Shown: positions 32,766-44,415 of the stretch, in pieces
How the letters are laid out: each line of letters opens with the position of its first letter
Position numbering within the stretch: the first letter of the stretch is position 1
Origin: Microdochium bolleyi
Taxonomy: Eukaryota; Ascomycota; Sordariomycetes; Xylariales; Microdochiaceae
Direction: 5' to 3'
Assembly (NCBI GenBank): GCA_001566295.1
Contig: KQ964255.1
Span: 620,001 to 684,000, forward strand
DNA length: 64,000 nucleotides
Position numbers and translations under genes: made by a program
The notes under the pieces: model-generated
Told to the model about the DNA's origin: nothing
The model's input: only the letters and a program-made list of their open reading frames with translations
Databases searched by the model: none

Positions 32766-34937
32766 TCAATAGCGGTCAGACCTTTCCGAGTAAAACATTG
32801 AGCGAGCAGTCCGGGTGCTGCATCTCTTGTCCTGGCCAGAGTCACGAGTCCTCTTTTTCCTCGGCTTCTCCCCACGCTTGAGCACACAAACAGCACGCAG
32901 GAGCGCCTGCTCGATCTCGCCTTCGTGCTCGGAACCCCCTCCCAGCGGCGACAGAAGCGTGTCGATCGCCTCCGGCTCGACCGTCGGATCCGCGCCGCAG
33001 TCGGCCACGAGGAACTCGAGGAAGCCAGCCAGGTCCGCGAGCACGCCGCCGGCATACGGGCACTTGCCCGCCCAGAAGTCCTCGTGCGCGGTAGCAGCAC
33101 ACGCCGCGCCGTCCGCGCAGCTGGAGCGCACGATCTCGTTGACGACCTCCTGCAGCGGCGTCCGCGGGTCCTTGCTGCGGTCGCTGTTCATGCCGTCGAC
33201 GGCCGTGTGGCAGGGCTCGTCGTCGTTCACGTTGGCCCCCGCCCGCACGAGCATGCGGATGCTGGCGAGCCCCAGGCGGCCGATCTTGATCGGCAGCCGC
33301 TCGGCGTACGCCTCGTGGAGACGGGAGTCTCCCTCGCGCCAGTTCGCGAGCCCGGCCTTGTCGACCACGACGCGCCGCAGGAGTGCGTCCTTGCCCGACT
33401 GGCTCAGCTTTGCAACCTCGGGGGCGAGGAGCTCGGCGAGGGCGCGCTGCCACAGGCTTTCTAGGTGCTCATCCTCGCCGTCGACACGCACGAGCAGCCG
33501 TGCCAGCCCCCGGCCTTCGATCCCGCCGTGCTCGACGAGGAGCCGCAGGACGGCATAGAAATCCGGGTTCGCAACGTTCTCGACTCCGCCGCCGCCATAC
33601 TCGGGGAGCAGCATCGCCTCCACGGGGGCGGGCACCCCTCCGTAAGTGCGGTTCAGGAGGTCCTCGTGCGCTCCTTTCCGGTACGACTGCAGCTGCCACC
33701 TCGTCACTGCCTCTTGGCCTGGGCCGCGGGGGACCACACCCAGGTCGCGGAGCAGATGCTCGACCATGTGTCTTGCGGCGGTATCCCACCGCTCAAACGA
33801 CGTCAGCAGCATGACGAGCGGCGTCGTGGCCACGTGTGTGCCCTCGAGCTGCTCGTTCCCGATCGGGTGCCGGCATCGACTCGGCCATGGCCGGTCGTGG
33901 GGCCACGCCGGCTCGCTCATGTCAGCCCCCGCGGCGATGCACCGTCTGACCATGGCGCTGTCGCCTGTCCTAGACATGTGCTGCGTGGCCGCATATATCG
34001 GAATGTGCGCGCACTCGCCCAGGAAGTTTTCGCCATGGAATCTGTTCTTGGAGAGCAGCACGGAGCTGCTGTGAGAGAGCACCAGGTCCAGAATCTCGGC
34101 CTCGCCGCGGAAGCACGCTGCGCTCTGGGACGTCAAGGGGACCTTGCGGCCCTTCTCCCATGCTCTCGGTGACCGCAGTAGTCTGTCACACCACGCGCCA
34201 TGGTCCAAGAGAGTTCGGAGCAGTTCGAGTGGTGCCGTGAGGACAAGCTCGGCAAAGGGCAGGAAGCTCACCACGGCGTGGTCGCGGTCGCGTGGATGAT
34301 GCCCTTGTCCCCCCCGCGCGCTTCTGAGTCCGCCCGCAAAGGCAGCGAGGTACTCGAGCCTACCTGGCGCGGACAGCTTGCGGGCAAACTTCCTGAGGCG
34401 CGTCTCGGGAAGGCCATCCCTCACGTCGCGCATGCGTGACACCCCGTCGTTGCCGACTTCGAGACGGCGGAGCAGCCGGAAGGCTTCCAGCTGTCCTGCC
34501 GTCATCGCCACCCACAGGCACGAGAGCCTGCGGTAGATAGGAGGTGCTGCGGCAGGTCTAGCGCTACCGCTGCGGTTGCTTTTGTCAGTCGGAAGCACGA
34601 TCTGGCCGTCTGGACATCTTGTCTCTGCTCACTCTGCCGTCCGCTCCACGGCGATCGCGACGCCAGGGTTCGGTCCGCGTGCCAGGACCTTGCTGATCAG
34701 GTCCAGATTGCCAGCCACTATGGCATGCCGGAGCGCGACGCTGCGAGCACCGGCGGTCTTGTACAGGAGGCAGTCTACATGGCTGTGCAGACGACGGGAG
34801 CACTGCGCGAGCCTTGCCAGCGCGGTGGTGTGCTCGATGTGGTCGTGGTCTTGTAGCGCCACGGTGTCGCGGCCGATCAGGTGCGTGAGCACGCAGTCAA
34901 GAAGCTCTGGAGGGAGCAGATGGAAAGGCGACACCAT
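32766..34937 (-). CDS. F-box-like protein with ankyrin-type repeats
   Basis: Two exons, 34937-34633 and 34569-32766, encode 702 residues. The N-terminus (MVSPFHLLPPELLDCVLTHL, then ALARLAQCSRRLHSHVDCLL) fits an F-box; it is followed by VALRHAIVAGNLDLISKVLA, an ankyrin-like helix pair. More degenerate ankyrin-like helices recur downstream (for example IRMLVRAGANVNDDEP near the C-terminus, and PLELLRTLLDHGAW). Such fungal proteins are usually substrate adaptors for SCF ubiquitin ligases. The ATG at 34937 starts the F-box directly; the frame is open upstream, but nothing there looks coding. The C-terminus is basic (RGEKPRKKRTRDSGQDKR). Confidence 0.8.
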
Positions 34938-35083
34938 TGTGCAGTCGAGGTTCGTGATGCAGAGTGGAAAGGAAAGAGGCGACAATGCTGCGTTCAAGCT
35001 ATGAAGTGTTGGTTGGTCGGTCAGACGTGACTCACCCTGATCCCTGAACGCCTGCATGCATGTCAAGATACCACTCTGCCCTC

Positions 35084-36740
35084 TTACACCCTCATCCCCT
35101 GAATTGCCTCCTGCGACCTCTCGTAGTCGCGCAACAAACCATCTCGCCTCTCCTCATCTCGGAGTCTCATCTCCACCTTGAACGGCAACGGGTGGAGCAC
35201 CAGCCCGTCATGGTAGCCCGTGGCAGGACTGAGGTCGAGCTCCTCCGCCGGGCATATCTCGAACGCCCACAGGACCTTGGCCATCGCAGTGAGCGCGGAC
35301 GTGTTCGCAAACTGCTCGCCCGGACAGATCCGGCGGCCCGCGCCGAACGCGTATGTAATCCTGCGCCCCTCAGGGCTCACTCCGGGCTTGAGCCCCAGCG
35401 GGTTCTGGAGGAACCGCTCCGGCATGAACTCCTCGGGCTCATGGTATGCGTCAGGGTCGTGCTGCATTCCATAGACGTTGCCGAGCACGGTCGTCCCCTT
35501 GGGGATCGTGTAGCCGGCGACGACGTCGTCCTGCTCGAGGATATGTGGGAGGCCGCTCGGTGCGGGAGGCCGGAGGCGGTATGTCTGGAATGGGTCAGCT
35601 GGAAGCGCGAGCTGGAGTTAGAGATGTGCTGACCTCGAGGAGACAGGCCTTGAGATACGGCAGATCGGCGATGCTTGCCCCGGTGGGCGGCTCTCGCGAC
35701 TGGAGCCCGTCGATCTCGGCAAAGGCCACCGCTTGCGCCTCTGGGTACGCTGCCATGAACAGGACGAAGCTGCTGATTGCCGCCAGCGAGGTGTCGACGG
35801 CTGCGTCCAAGAGACCGCCGCCAAAGTATGCGACCTCGGCGTCGTGCCACCGGACACTCTCGTTCTTCTCCCTGACCTCGTCGTCCAGCACTTTCGACAT
35901 CAGCGAGCGGAACGAGCCGTCGCCGGACCTCTGGAGGTCCTTGGCAGTCTCAAGGTAGGCAAAGTACTCGTCCACCATGTACGACCGGACATAGCCTGCC
36001 TTCCGCTTCCACTCGGCGCACCACTCAGGCACCCAGCGCAGCGGCGCGATGAAGTCAACGGGCGGTGCATTGCCAGGTTCCAGGAGTTCCAGCCACTTCT
36101 TCTGGGCGGTGTAGAACCGGTCTGCAAAGGCCTGGCCGCGGTCCTCGAGGCGCTGGCCGGTGATGGCGAGCAGCGGGGTGGCAAGCGCCCAGTGCTTGAG
36201 GTGGGCAGGCGTGTCCGCGGGCGTCGCCTGGAGAAGGCTGTGGCAGAGCTTGGAAGCAGTCGCCTCCTGCATCGGCCGTGTCTGCTTCTGGCCGGGACCG
36301 TTGAAGAGGTCGCTCGCCGCGCTGCGCCACTTGCGGAGCATGGGCCCGTACTGCATGCCGAGGATGTGGATGTCCTGGTACTCTCCAAAGACGTGCTGGG
36401 TAGGGATGTAGCCGAACCTGCGGCCCGAGTAGAAGTTGCCGCGCTTGGTGAACAGCTCCTGCATGTACGACGGGTCGCTGACGATGACGAGGTTGGCTGG
36501 GCCGACCTTCAGGCCCATGATGGGGCCATAGGTAGTGGACCACTCTGCAAACTTGCGGTAGGGCTGTTTCAGGGGGATCTGATGGAGGTTGCCGATGCCC
36601 GGCAGCGTCGGGGGCCCAGGTGGATAGTCTGCAGGTCGCATGGCGGAGGCGAGGAACTTGACTACGCGGTACGAGCCGTAGGCCAGAGCGACGGCAACAA
36701 GCCCTCGGGGCCAGTGGAGGTAAGTAAGGGGCGACTCCAT
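35084..36740 (-). CDS. cytochrome P450 monooxygenase
   Basis: Two exons, 36740-35634 and 35584-35084, encode 535 residues. An N-terminal membrane anchor (about residues 12-30, RGLVAVALAYGSYRVVKFLA) and a proline hinge YPPGPPTLPGIGNLHQIP place it on the ER. The I-helix is LLDAAVDTSLAAISSF, keeping the D-T pair. Splicing creates the K-helix ExxR as ETYRLRP across the exon junction. MPERFLQNP precedes the heme loop FGAGRRICPGEQFA, with the axial Cys near residue 455. The CYP family and substrate are not identifiable by eye; no polyketide or peptide synthase is nearby, so a stand-alone oxidative or detoxifying role is possible. The first ATG giving a proper anchor was chosen. Confidence 0.93.
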
Positions 36741-37088
36741 CTTGCTGACTGTCGTTGAAGGGAAGCAATGCGGCCTCCAGTCTCCAGAGCCTTGCGTTGA
36801 CCTCCTCATATACCACTCAACAACACGAAGCCCTCTCCAACTTGTACCCCTCTCTCATGCAGCATCTTCACCTCTGCCGAGCCTTAGCATCGAGCGGGGC
36901 TCGTATCAATCAGTGCCGCGAGCCTGCAGTCATCCTGCAGCACGGCAGACTGCTTGCATATAATGAGACATCGAGGGGTATTCTGCCTATCACGTCCAGA
37001 CTCGGTAGCCGCTCGGGTAGGCTACCCGACTGCCACGAGAATGAAACCTGAAGACACCAGCCTAAACAACAGAAGGAACAGAAACATG
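36741..37088. other. intergenic region, P450 promoter
   Basis: 348 bp, no gene seen. It carries the 5' flank of the P450 gene and the 3' flank of the next minus-strand gene. Confidence 0.5.
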
Positions 37089-37943
37089 CTATTGTTGGAT
37101 TTCGCCCGCTGCGCTATCGACTGGTGCGAACTGGAGCAGGTGATACCATCCATCCTCGTCCTCCAGGTCAACGTATTCCGCAAGACCGACATCGTCAAGA
37201 GGGAGCTTAGCCGAGTCTTGCAACTCTTCAGGGTCGGATGGCCATCCCTGGACGACATTGACGTAGGCTGGATAACGAGCGGTCCCGTCGGTGCTCGGTA
37301 GGCCGAGCAGACTGCGCAGTACGTCCTCATCAGCCTGGAGAAACCAGTTGTAGCGGCCACCGTACCAGGGAAGGTCATTCTGCTCGGCGACCGGCACCCA
37401 TTTCTGGAAATAGTCTGTGCGCAGAGCCCCACGAGAGATGCCGTCGAGCTTGGTGTCTTCTACAAAGATGAAGACCATTTTGCTTAGTATCTCGTCTGGC
37501 CAGGGTGCGAGTTCGAGATCGTCATTGTGGCCGGACCCCATCCCATCCAGGATGCGGGTCTTCAGGGCGGCCCAGCCTGCGTCGAGTTCCGCCTGATATG
37601 CAGTCCGGTAGACAACCCAGCCCCATCTGCCTTGTAGGCCTTCCGGTCCATTATCCAAGATTGTTTCGAACTCGTGCAACGTCCCGTTCGTTTCAAACGT
37701 GGCAGATGGCTGGTCCGACTCCCCCGCCGTAGTCAATGGCTGCCTACTGGCCCTCTGTTGTGATGCTGTGAGGCAACGGAGTTGGTGTGTACGATATAGC
37801 GGCTTTGGCGCAAGGCGTGCCTGCAAGCCTGCGATCGAACTTGCGTGAAGGCGCCCGGATGCTTGCGGCCTGGATAGGGATGAAGCGATATTGCGTAGGG
37901 GCAGAAAGCGGGAGGCTATCAAGCGAGGCCCAGTTGCCCCCAT
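37089..37943 (-). CDS. hypothetical protein, probably mitochondrial
   Basis: Single frame of 284 residues. Roughly the first 70 residues contain many Arg/Ser/Leu and no acidic residue (MGATGPRLIASRFLPLRNIA), typical of a mitochondrial presequence. The body has WGWVVYRTAYQAELDAGWAA, IFVEDTKLDGISRGALRTDY and RYNWFLQADEDVLRSLLG, which match a pattern I recall from fungal proteins of unknown function with a 'VIYR-T-Y' start. No catalytic motif is recognised. It ends in an acidic stretch (YVDLEDEDGWYHLLQFAPVD). Confidence 0.72.
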   Translation of the reverse strand: MGATGPRLIASRFLPLRNIASSLSRPQASGRLHASSIAGLQARLAPKPLYRTHQLRCLTASQQRASRQPLTTAGESDQPSATFETNGTLHEFETILDNGPEGLQGRWGWVVYRTAYQAELDAGWAALKTRILDGMGSGHNDDLELAPWPDEILSKMVFIFVEDTKLDGISRGALRTDYFQKWVPVAEQNDLPWYGGRYNWFLQADEDVLRSLLGLPSTDGTARYPAYVNVVQGWPSDPEELQDSAKLPLDDVGLAEYVDLEDEDGWYHLLQFAPVDSAAGEIQQ

Positions 37944-39644
37944 TCCATGACAGTCGCCGGAAGTGGTGGTAGGAATGTGCGGAACGTGTGCGAGGGGACA
38001 GGTCTGCGCGCGGCCCGGAGTGGAGGTATACGTAGGGTAGAGGAGAAGGAGGCAAAAAGACAGGGAGCAGGAACAAAAACATACAACACCGGGGATTCGC
38101 TGGTCGTCACCGACCCAACTACTGATCCGGCGGTATCGAGCTTGTGTACAGGGGAGCGGACGGGACCCTCAATTTTCTCGATCCTATGGTCGTATGTGCT
38201 GGGAATGTCGATTGTGAGTCATTATGTACTCTGAAAGTGCCGTCATGCTGTGCTTCATGTCTCGCTTCCAGGAGTGTCACGTCATCAGACAACCTTGAGA
38301 ATTTCCCAAAATAACGTCAGGCCTATCGCTCATGTAGCGAAGATACAGTGGAAATGATAAGCATGGTGGCTTATAACTCTACGCATGAGGCATTGGATGC
38401 CGCTGACGGGGTGACACTCGAGGAGCGTGGTTCAAACCTCGATATCTGATATCTCAAATCCAAGTAGTTTGTTTTTGAGCTTCTACACTCAAGCTGGCCA
38501 TGACCACACCACGACCGGTGCAGAAGCGGACCAGTCCTCCTCCAGGGCGTGGCCGTCTCCCTGCTTCCCGCTTGAAGGGGACGTTGTTGCATACAGGATG
38601 CGCCGCAAGGCGGACAGACGGCACAGGAGCTTGGGTATATCCCAGCTGTACCTGTGTCTACCAGAAACGTGCTTGAGATAAATACCGCTAGCGATGGTCA
38701 GGCACACGGCAGCTGAACAAGAAAAAGGGCGGCTGATCGGGGAGGTCAACTGGCGAGGCACACCGCTCCCAGCATCGTGCCGAGACTGGCCTTGAAGTAT
38801 AGGGCGTAGGGGGCATCTATATCCGCCTCGGATATTGCCCGTAACTCGGGAAGCGGTCTGGCCGGATCAATCCATGTGTTTGTACTTGCAGCAAGCCCAA
38901 CTCGTGATGCTCTCCTGGGTCTGTTCAGTGGGTGTGATATTAACAGAAAGAAACAACGTTTCGGCTCGACACAGCCCGGCTGAGTAATGGCCCCGGATCT
39001 CCCTTGTCCAGGGGTCCGATGCTCCACACACAGGCGGAAACTCTACTGGATCGGGGCCGCGGGCTTGTGGCTGCCGAACCCGCAGATCGATCTCGCGGGC
39101 GCCATGTGGTTCGTCATCATCGACTGTGCTGTGCGGTGCTGTGCGGTGCTTACTGATCTTGGTAAGCAACCGGCATTCCCAGTCTTGGCACCGACGAGGA
39201 TGCTGCATTGCACCCTGCAGTTGAACACTCGACACTGTTAGTACGGCATTCGGAGATCCGAGAACGCCTCCGAAGCCAATTGGCCTTGTTACTCGTTGAT
39301 GTCACCCTCAAGCTTACGGCCAAGACTGGCGCTCGACCTTCCCCTGCCGGCGTCAAACCCTGCTGCTAGCTGCAGAACTTGCCGGACAATATCTACAGTC
39401 TTATGCAGCACGCAACAAGCCAGCCACCTCCTCTGGCCTGCCGATCGTCCCTTGGCATTGCATATGATGAGGCCAAGACCACGACCGTTGCGATGAGCCG
39501 GGCTTCCCCCTTCCTGGGGTGAGCTTGTCCATAAATGCCACCCTCCGCACCCTGTGTAAGGCTGTCCTTCGATCTTCCCGCTCCAGCTCCGCTATTGCCA
39601 ATTGATCACCGCCATCTCCGGACAACTCCAAATACTTGCTCACC
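37944..39644. other. 1.7-kb gene-free stretch
   Basis: No coding frame with support. It should include the promoters of the mitochondrial-type gene (left) and the dienelactone hydrolase (right). A short GTGCTGTGCG direct repeat occurs near 39127-39148. Confidence 0.45.
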
Positions 39645-40677
39645 ATGGTTCGAGTCGCCCGCCTCTTCGCGCTCGTGGGCGCCCTGCCCCTGCTCGTCAG
39701 CGGCACCGCTCTCCACGGTCCCAAGTGCCCCGTCGTCGACACCTCCATCATCGCCCATACGGGCAAGTCTGTCGGCTCGATCAAGGACATCGAGGGTGGT
39801 AAGTTTTGTGAAACTCACAGGAGTGATTCAACTTGTAGTCTACAAGCTTGAACCTGGGAGCTGACAGCTGGCGCATGTGCCCCGACACAGTCAACACGTA
39901 CATCACCGGACCCAAGAAGTCCAAGACGGCCGTGCTGTACCTGACCGACGTCTTTGGCATCCAGCTCAGCCAGAACAAGCTGTAAGTCAGAACCCCACCC
40001 CCCAGCTCTTCTGACCGCTCACATTCACAAAAACAGCCTCGCCGACAGCTTCGGCCGCGCCGGCTTCCTCACCGTCATGCCGGACCTGTTCCAGGGCCAG
40101 CCCGCTCCCGAGGACATCAACGGTACGCCCGGCTTCGACCTGGCGCAGTTCCTCTACGACCACCGCCCCGAGGTCACCGACCCCATCATCGCCTCGACCG
40201 TCAACTACATGCGCAGCACCCTCAAGGTCGACAAGATCGCCGTCACGGGGTACTGCTTCGGCGGGCGGTACTCGTTCCGCGTCATCGCGGCCGGCAAGGG
40301 CGCCGACGTGGGCTTCGCCGCGCACCCGAGCCTGCTCGAGACCGCCGAGGTCCAGGCCATCACGAAGCCCGTCTCCCTGGCGTGTGCCCGTACGTATCTG
40401 CCTCACGTCCCCACGCTGCGCTCTCGGGCTTCCATAAAAAACTTGCTTACTGACAACAACATCAACCCGCGCAGAAACCGACGACCTCTTCCCCGCGGCC
40501 CGCAGGCACGAGGTCGAGGACCTCATCTTCGCCTCGGGCCAGCAGGCCTCGGTCGCGACCTACGGCGGCACGCAGCACGGCTTCGCGGTCCGCGCCAACA
40601 TCTCGGACCCCCGCCAGAAGTTCGGCAAGGAGGAGGCCTTTGTCCAGGCCGTGTCTTTCTTCCAGAAGTGGGCTTAG
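39645..40677 (+). CDS. secreted dienelactone hydrolase family protein
   Basis: Four exons: 39645-39798, 39891-39981, 40037-40389, 40475-40677, giving 266 residues. A signal peptide (MVRVARLFALVGALPLLVSG) precedes the hydrolase. The catalytic Cys155 is in VTGYCFGGRYS, Asp202/203 in QTDDLFPA and His234 in GGTQHGFAVR, the C-D-H triad of dienelactone hydrolases. VLYLTDVFGIQLSQNK and VMPDLFQGQP are the usual strand and loop blocks. Family members hydrolyse dienelactones of aromatic degradation or other esters. The signal peptide points to an extracellular or vesicular enzyme. It is convergent with MSH2. Confidence 0.92.
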
Positions 40678-40973
40678 ACAATTTGCTCGTTGTGGAGGGA
40701 TCGGTGACAACCGTGGCAATCTGAGTGGCTGCAGGCCTTCGATACCGCGCGGACCGAGAGCGATAAATCATTGCAAACAATGAAAGCATCACCGACCGGA
40801 GTCCTGCAAGTCACCACGTGAACCAGTGTTTGTCCCGATAACCGATGAAATTTCCCTACAGATGACGCCTTTTCCACAGCCTGTACTAGACAGAATATCA
40901 ACCCAGCTCTTGAACTCCCGCAAATAGCCCTTGCAACAAGCAATGATAACCTGCGAATCATGACATGCCCTCC

Positions 40974-43806
40974 TCAGAGCGCCTTGACCGCCGTGAAGAA
41001 CGGATTCGCCAGCAGCGTCGCGTCCGCCTTGACCAGCTCCCGCATCTTGCTCACCATCTCCTCCTTGCTCATCTGCCCGCCCTGCACCTCCTCCTTCCAC
41101 TGCAGGAGCACCTGCTTCAGCCGGGCGCTGCCCTCCTCGACGTCCTCCTTGCTGTACCGCTGCAGGCCCAGCCCGTCCTCGTGCTTAGCCGTGAAGTCCT
41201 CGAGCTCGTCGGCCTTGCGCTTCGCCATGCGCACCACCTTGTCCGGGAACCGCACCAGCTCCGCGACGTGGATGCCAAACGACTGGTCGCAGATGCCTGG
41301 CTCGACCTTGTACAGGAGCGTGACCTCGCGCTTCTCCGCCGACGACGCGGTCCCCGACGCAATGTGCGCCGTGACGTGCAGGTTCTTAACCTGGGGGTAC
41401 TGCTCAGCCAGCGCCGTCAGCTCGTGGAAGTGCGTCGCGAACATGGCCGAGCAGCCAATCTCCTTGACAATGTGCTCCGAGATGGCCCACGCCAGACCGA
41501 ACCCGTCGTACGTCGACGTGCCGCGGCCCAGCTCGTCGATGATGATGAGCGACTCGGCCGTCGCCGACTTGAGAATGTTGGCCGTCTCGAGCATCTCGGC
41601 CATGAACGTGCTGACGCCCTTGAGCTGCGAGTCGCTCGCACCCACGCGCGCCAGGATCGAGTCGAAGATGGTCACCTCGGCCTCGGAGCACGGCACGAAG
41701 CAGCCAATCTGAGCCATGAGCGCAATGACGCCGATCTGCCGGATGTACGTCGACTTGCCGCCCATGTTGGGCCCCGTGATGATGAGGAACGACGACTCGC
41801 CCCGCGTGAGCTCGACGTCGTTCGTGATGAACTGGATGTCGTCCTGCATCTCGAGGCACGGGTGCCGCGCCTCCTTGAGCACGGTGGAACCCTGGCCGCG
41901 CGGGTGGATCTTGGGCCGCACGTACGACGTCGGCGCGTGCACGGAGCAGTGTGCGAGGGAGACGATGACGTCCAGGTGCGCGAGGACGCCGGCGAGCTGC
42001 TCCAGTATGGGGCAGTACGACGCGGCGACGCCCACCACCTCGCTGACCAGGCTGCTCTGCGTTCTGTTATACGTCTGAGACAGCTGGTCGAACTCGCGCC
42101 GCGAGGCTAGCAGCTGCTTCGTCGTGAAGTAGACTCCGTTCTTCTGCGTCGAGCACTCCTGGTACTTCTTGTTGTTGCGGATGCAGCCGGCCTCGGTCCT
42201 CGTCAGCCGCATGCACCAGCCGTGGACCTTGTGGTTCTCGAGGAAGATCTTCTTGTTCTCCTCCTGGTTGAGGTCGTCTGCCGCGTTGCGGAACTCGGTG
42301 TCCATCTCGTGCCGGAGCTTGTCGAGCTTCCGCCGGATGATGCGGAGGCCGTCGTCGAACTCGGGCTTGATGATGAACTCGTGGTTGTCCAGCGCGTCGA
42401 GATCGACAGTCGTCTCGACCATCTCGGCGAGCTTGCCAAGGCTGTTTGACATGTCGCGCAGGGTCTTTGTGTACTGCTCCTCGAGCGGGTCCTTGTACAC
42501 CTCGTCCATTACGCCCTCGAGCGTGCCTAGGAAGCCGGGCAGCCGGATGACGACCTGGTACGCCCGGACCACGTCCTCGAGGTTCGCCTTCTTCCGCTGG
42601 AAGCGGTTTGCGAGGCGGTAGAGATCCGGCACCGACTTGAGGTGCTCTTCCTGCATGGTCTGCCGCAGCTCCGTGTCGTTGACGAACGCCTCCACGAGCT
42701 GCTGGCGCTTCTCGATCTCAACCTTGTCCATCAGAGGCTGCTTCAGCCACTGCGACAGCAGGCGGCTGCCGACGGGGGTGCGGCAGTGGTTGAGCAGGCC
42801 GTAGAGGCTCATGTTCTTGGCTCCGTCGCGAGCACCGGGCATGAGGTTGAGGGCCTTCAGCGCCGCCGCGTCGAGCTTCATGTAGTGCGAGAGATCGTGC
42901 TGATACAGCTGGAACTGGCCAAAGTTGGAAGGGTCCTGCATGATGCCGAGATACTTGATGAGCGCGGCGGCAGATCCCATCGCCAGCTTCAGCTCGGTCT
43001 GGGGCAGCAGTGTGGCTGACCGCTCGTCCTTGAGCAGCCGCGCGAGGTCCTGCTCGATGTCTTTGATGCCAAAGTCGCCCGCTGGCCGCTCCGAGATGGC
43101 GACCCCGACGTTGTCGATAATCTGGCGGAGCTTGGCGAGCTCCGGGTCCTTGTCCTTCTCCGCCTTGTCGAACTGCAGGATGCACTCCTTGACGCCCAGC
43201 TGGATGAGGAGCGACTCGAAGTTGGAGTAGAGGTCGTTGTCGAGGAACTCGCTAACGCCGAGCTCGCGGACGCTCGCATCGGCGAAGCATACCCCAACGC
43301 TGCGTGCCTCGGTGGTCTTTGTGGAGATCTTGACGGACAGAATCATGGGGGCTGCCTCGAGCTGGCCGCCAAGGTCGTCCTCGACGTCCTGCAGGTTGCC
43401 GGGCGAGGCTTGCTTGACCACCTTCCAGTTCATGCGGCCACCCGAGCTGCTGTATATCTCGACGCGCTTGCCGAGCTTGAAGAGAGCCTCGCGGAGAAAC
43501 TGCCGAAACACCGTGACGGTCATGGTGACTGAGGGGAGGCCCGAGGCATCGTTGCGGCCGAGCTGCCGGACGACCGACGTCGTCTTGTAGACCGAGCGTG
43601 CTATAAAGTTGGCATCTTCGCCGTGTGCAGTGTACCAGTCGCCCCGGTCGAAGATGCGGACCGTCTCGGTGTCGACTGTGGGGAGAGATTTGAAGTAGCG
43701 GATGAAGCCGTGCTCGTCATCGACCTGCGTGGTAGACATGGTTAGTATGCAGAGGCTGATGAGTCTATGGTAGACCACTCACCTTCAACTCTGGCCTTGA
43801 AGACAT
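40974..43806 (-). CDS. MSH2: DNA mismatch repair protein MSH2
   Basis: Two exons, 43806-43783 (MSSRPELK) and 43724-40974, encode 924 residues, close to fungal MSH2 length. The protein starts VDDEHGFIRYFKSLP and has the mismatch-binding and connector regions, levers and clamp. The ATPase shows Walker A GPNMGGKSTYIRQIGVIA and Walker B LIIIDELGRGTSTYDGFGLA, followed by TATHFHELT-type AMFATHFHELTALAEQYPQV. MSH2 pairs with MSH6 or MSH3 to recognise mismatches and loops in nuclear DNA. The 24-nt first exon and 58-bp intron reproduce the layout I recall for Neurospora. It is divergent to TRM10. Confidence 0.96.
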
Positions 43807-44415
43807 TGTGTTGATGTGGTCGGGGATTGCTTGGGTGGCTTGGTGTCGTGTCCCACCGAGGACGAAGCTGCACTTGGTGGCGAACCCAGAGCTTGCTGTG
43901 GCTCGCAGTCTGTAGTGGAGGCACTGGCCGAAGAAGTCAGAATTATCAGAATCTGAGGACGGTTGCTCGCAGTTGTGCTGCCCGGGATGTGGACAAAAGA
44001 GTCGAGAATGTCCGGCTGGTGGTGGCCAAGTCTCCGACCCGGCTGTATGAACACTGGACCCTGGGAGGGACCTCGCTGGAGACGCGCCTCGACGCGTCAG
44101 GAGTTTAATGGGTTTTCGGGGGGCTGCGGCCCCACTGCTCCCGCTGAAGCTCGGGGCACCAGACCGCCTGCCACTCCGTCATCAGCCAAGGTTTTTGGGG
44201 ATTTTCGGCCAGAGCGGGGCCGTCGCTGTCGTCAATTGGGAATTTCTTCTCCGCCGCAAAGCTCCAGCCAGGGCATGTTCGCAGCGATTCTGCGAAGAGG
44301 CACGAGGACGATCCGGCAAGCGTTGGCTGCTCCGCTGCACGCCAATGCACCACTGCTTCACCGCGGCTTTTCGAACGTTGGTTCCACCTCCATCTACCCG
44401 CGACGGTCATTGACC
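43807..44415. other. divergent promoter region of MSH2 and TRM10
   Basis: 609 bp between the preferred start codons. The part from 44275 is in frame with TRM10 and could be coding if the upstream ATG is used. Confidence 0.5.

Noticed and set aside
40460..40800. Minus-strand open frames over the 3' end of the dienelactone hydrolase
   Set aside because: They overlap the last exon antisense and carry no domain; the hydrolase exon contains the catalytic His.
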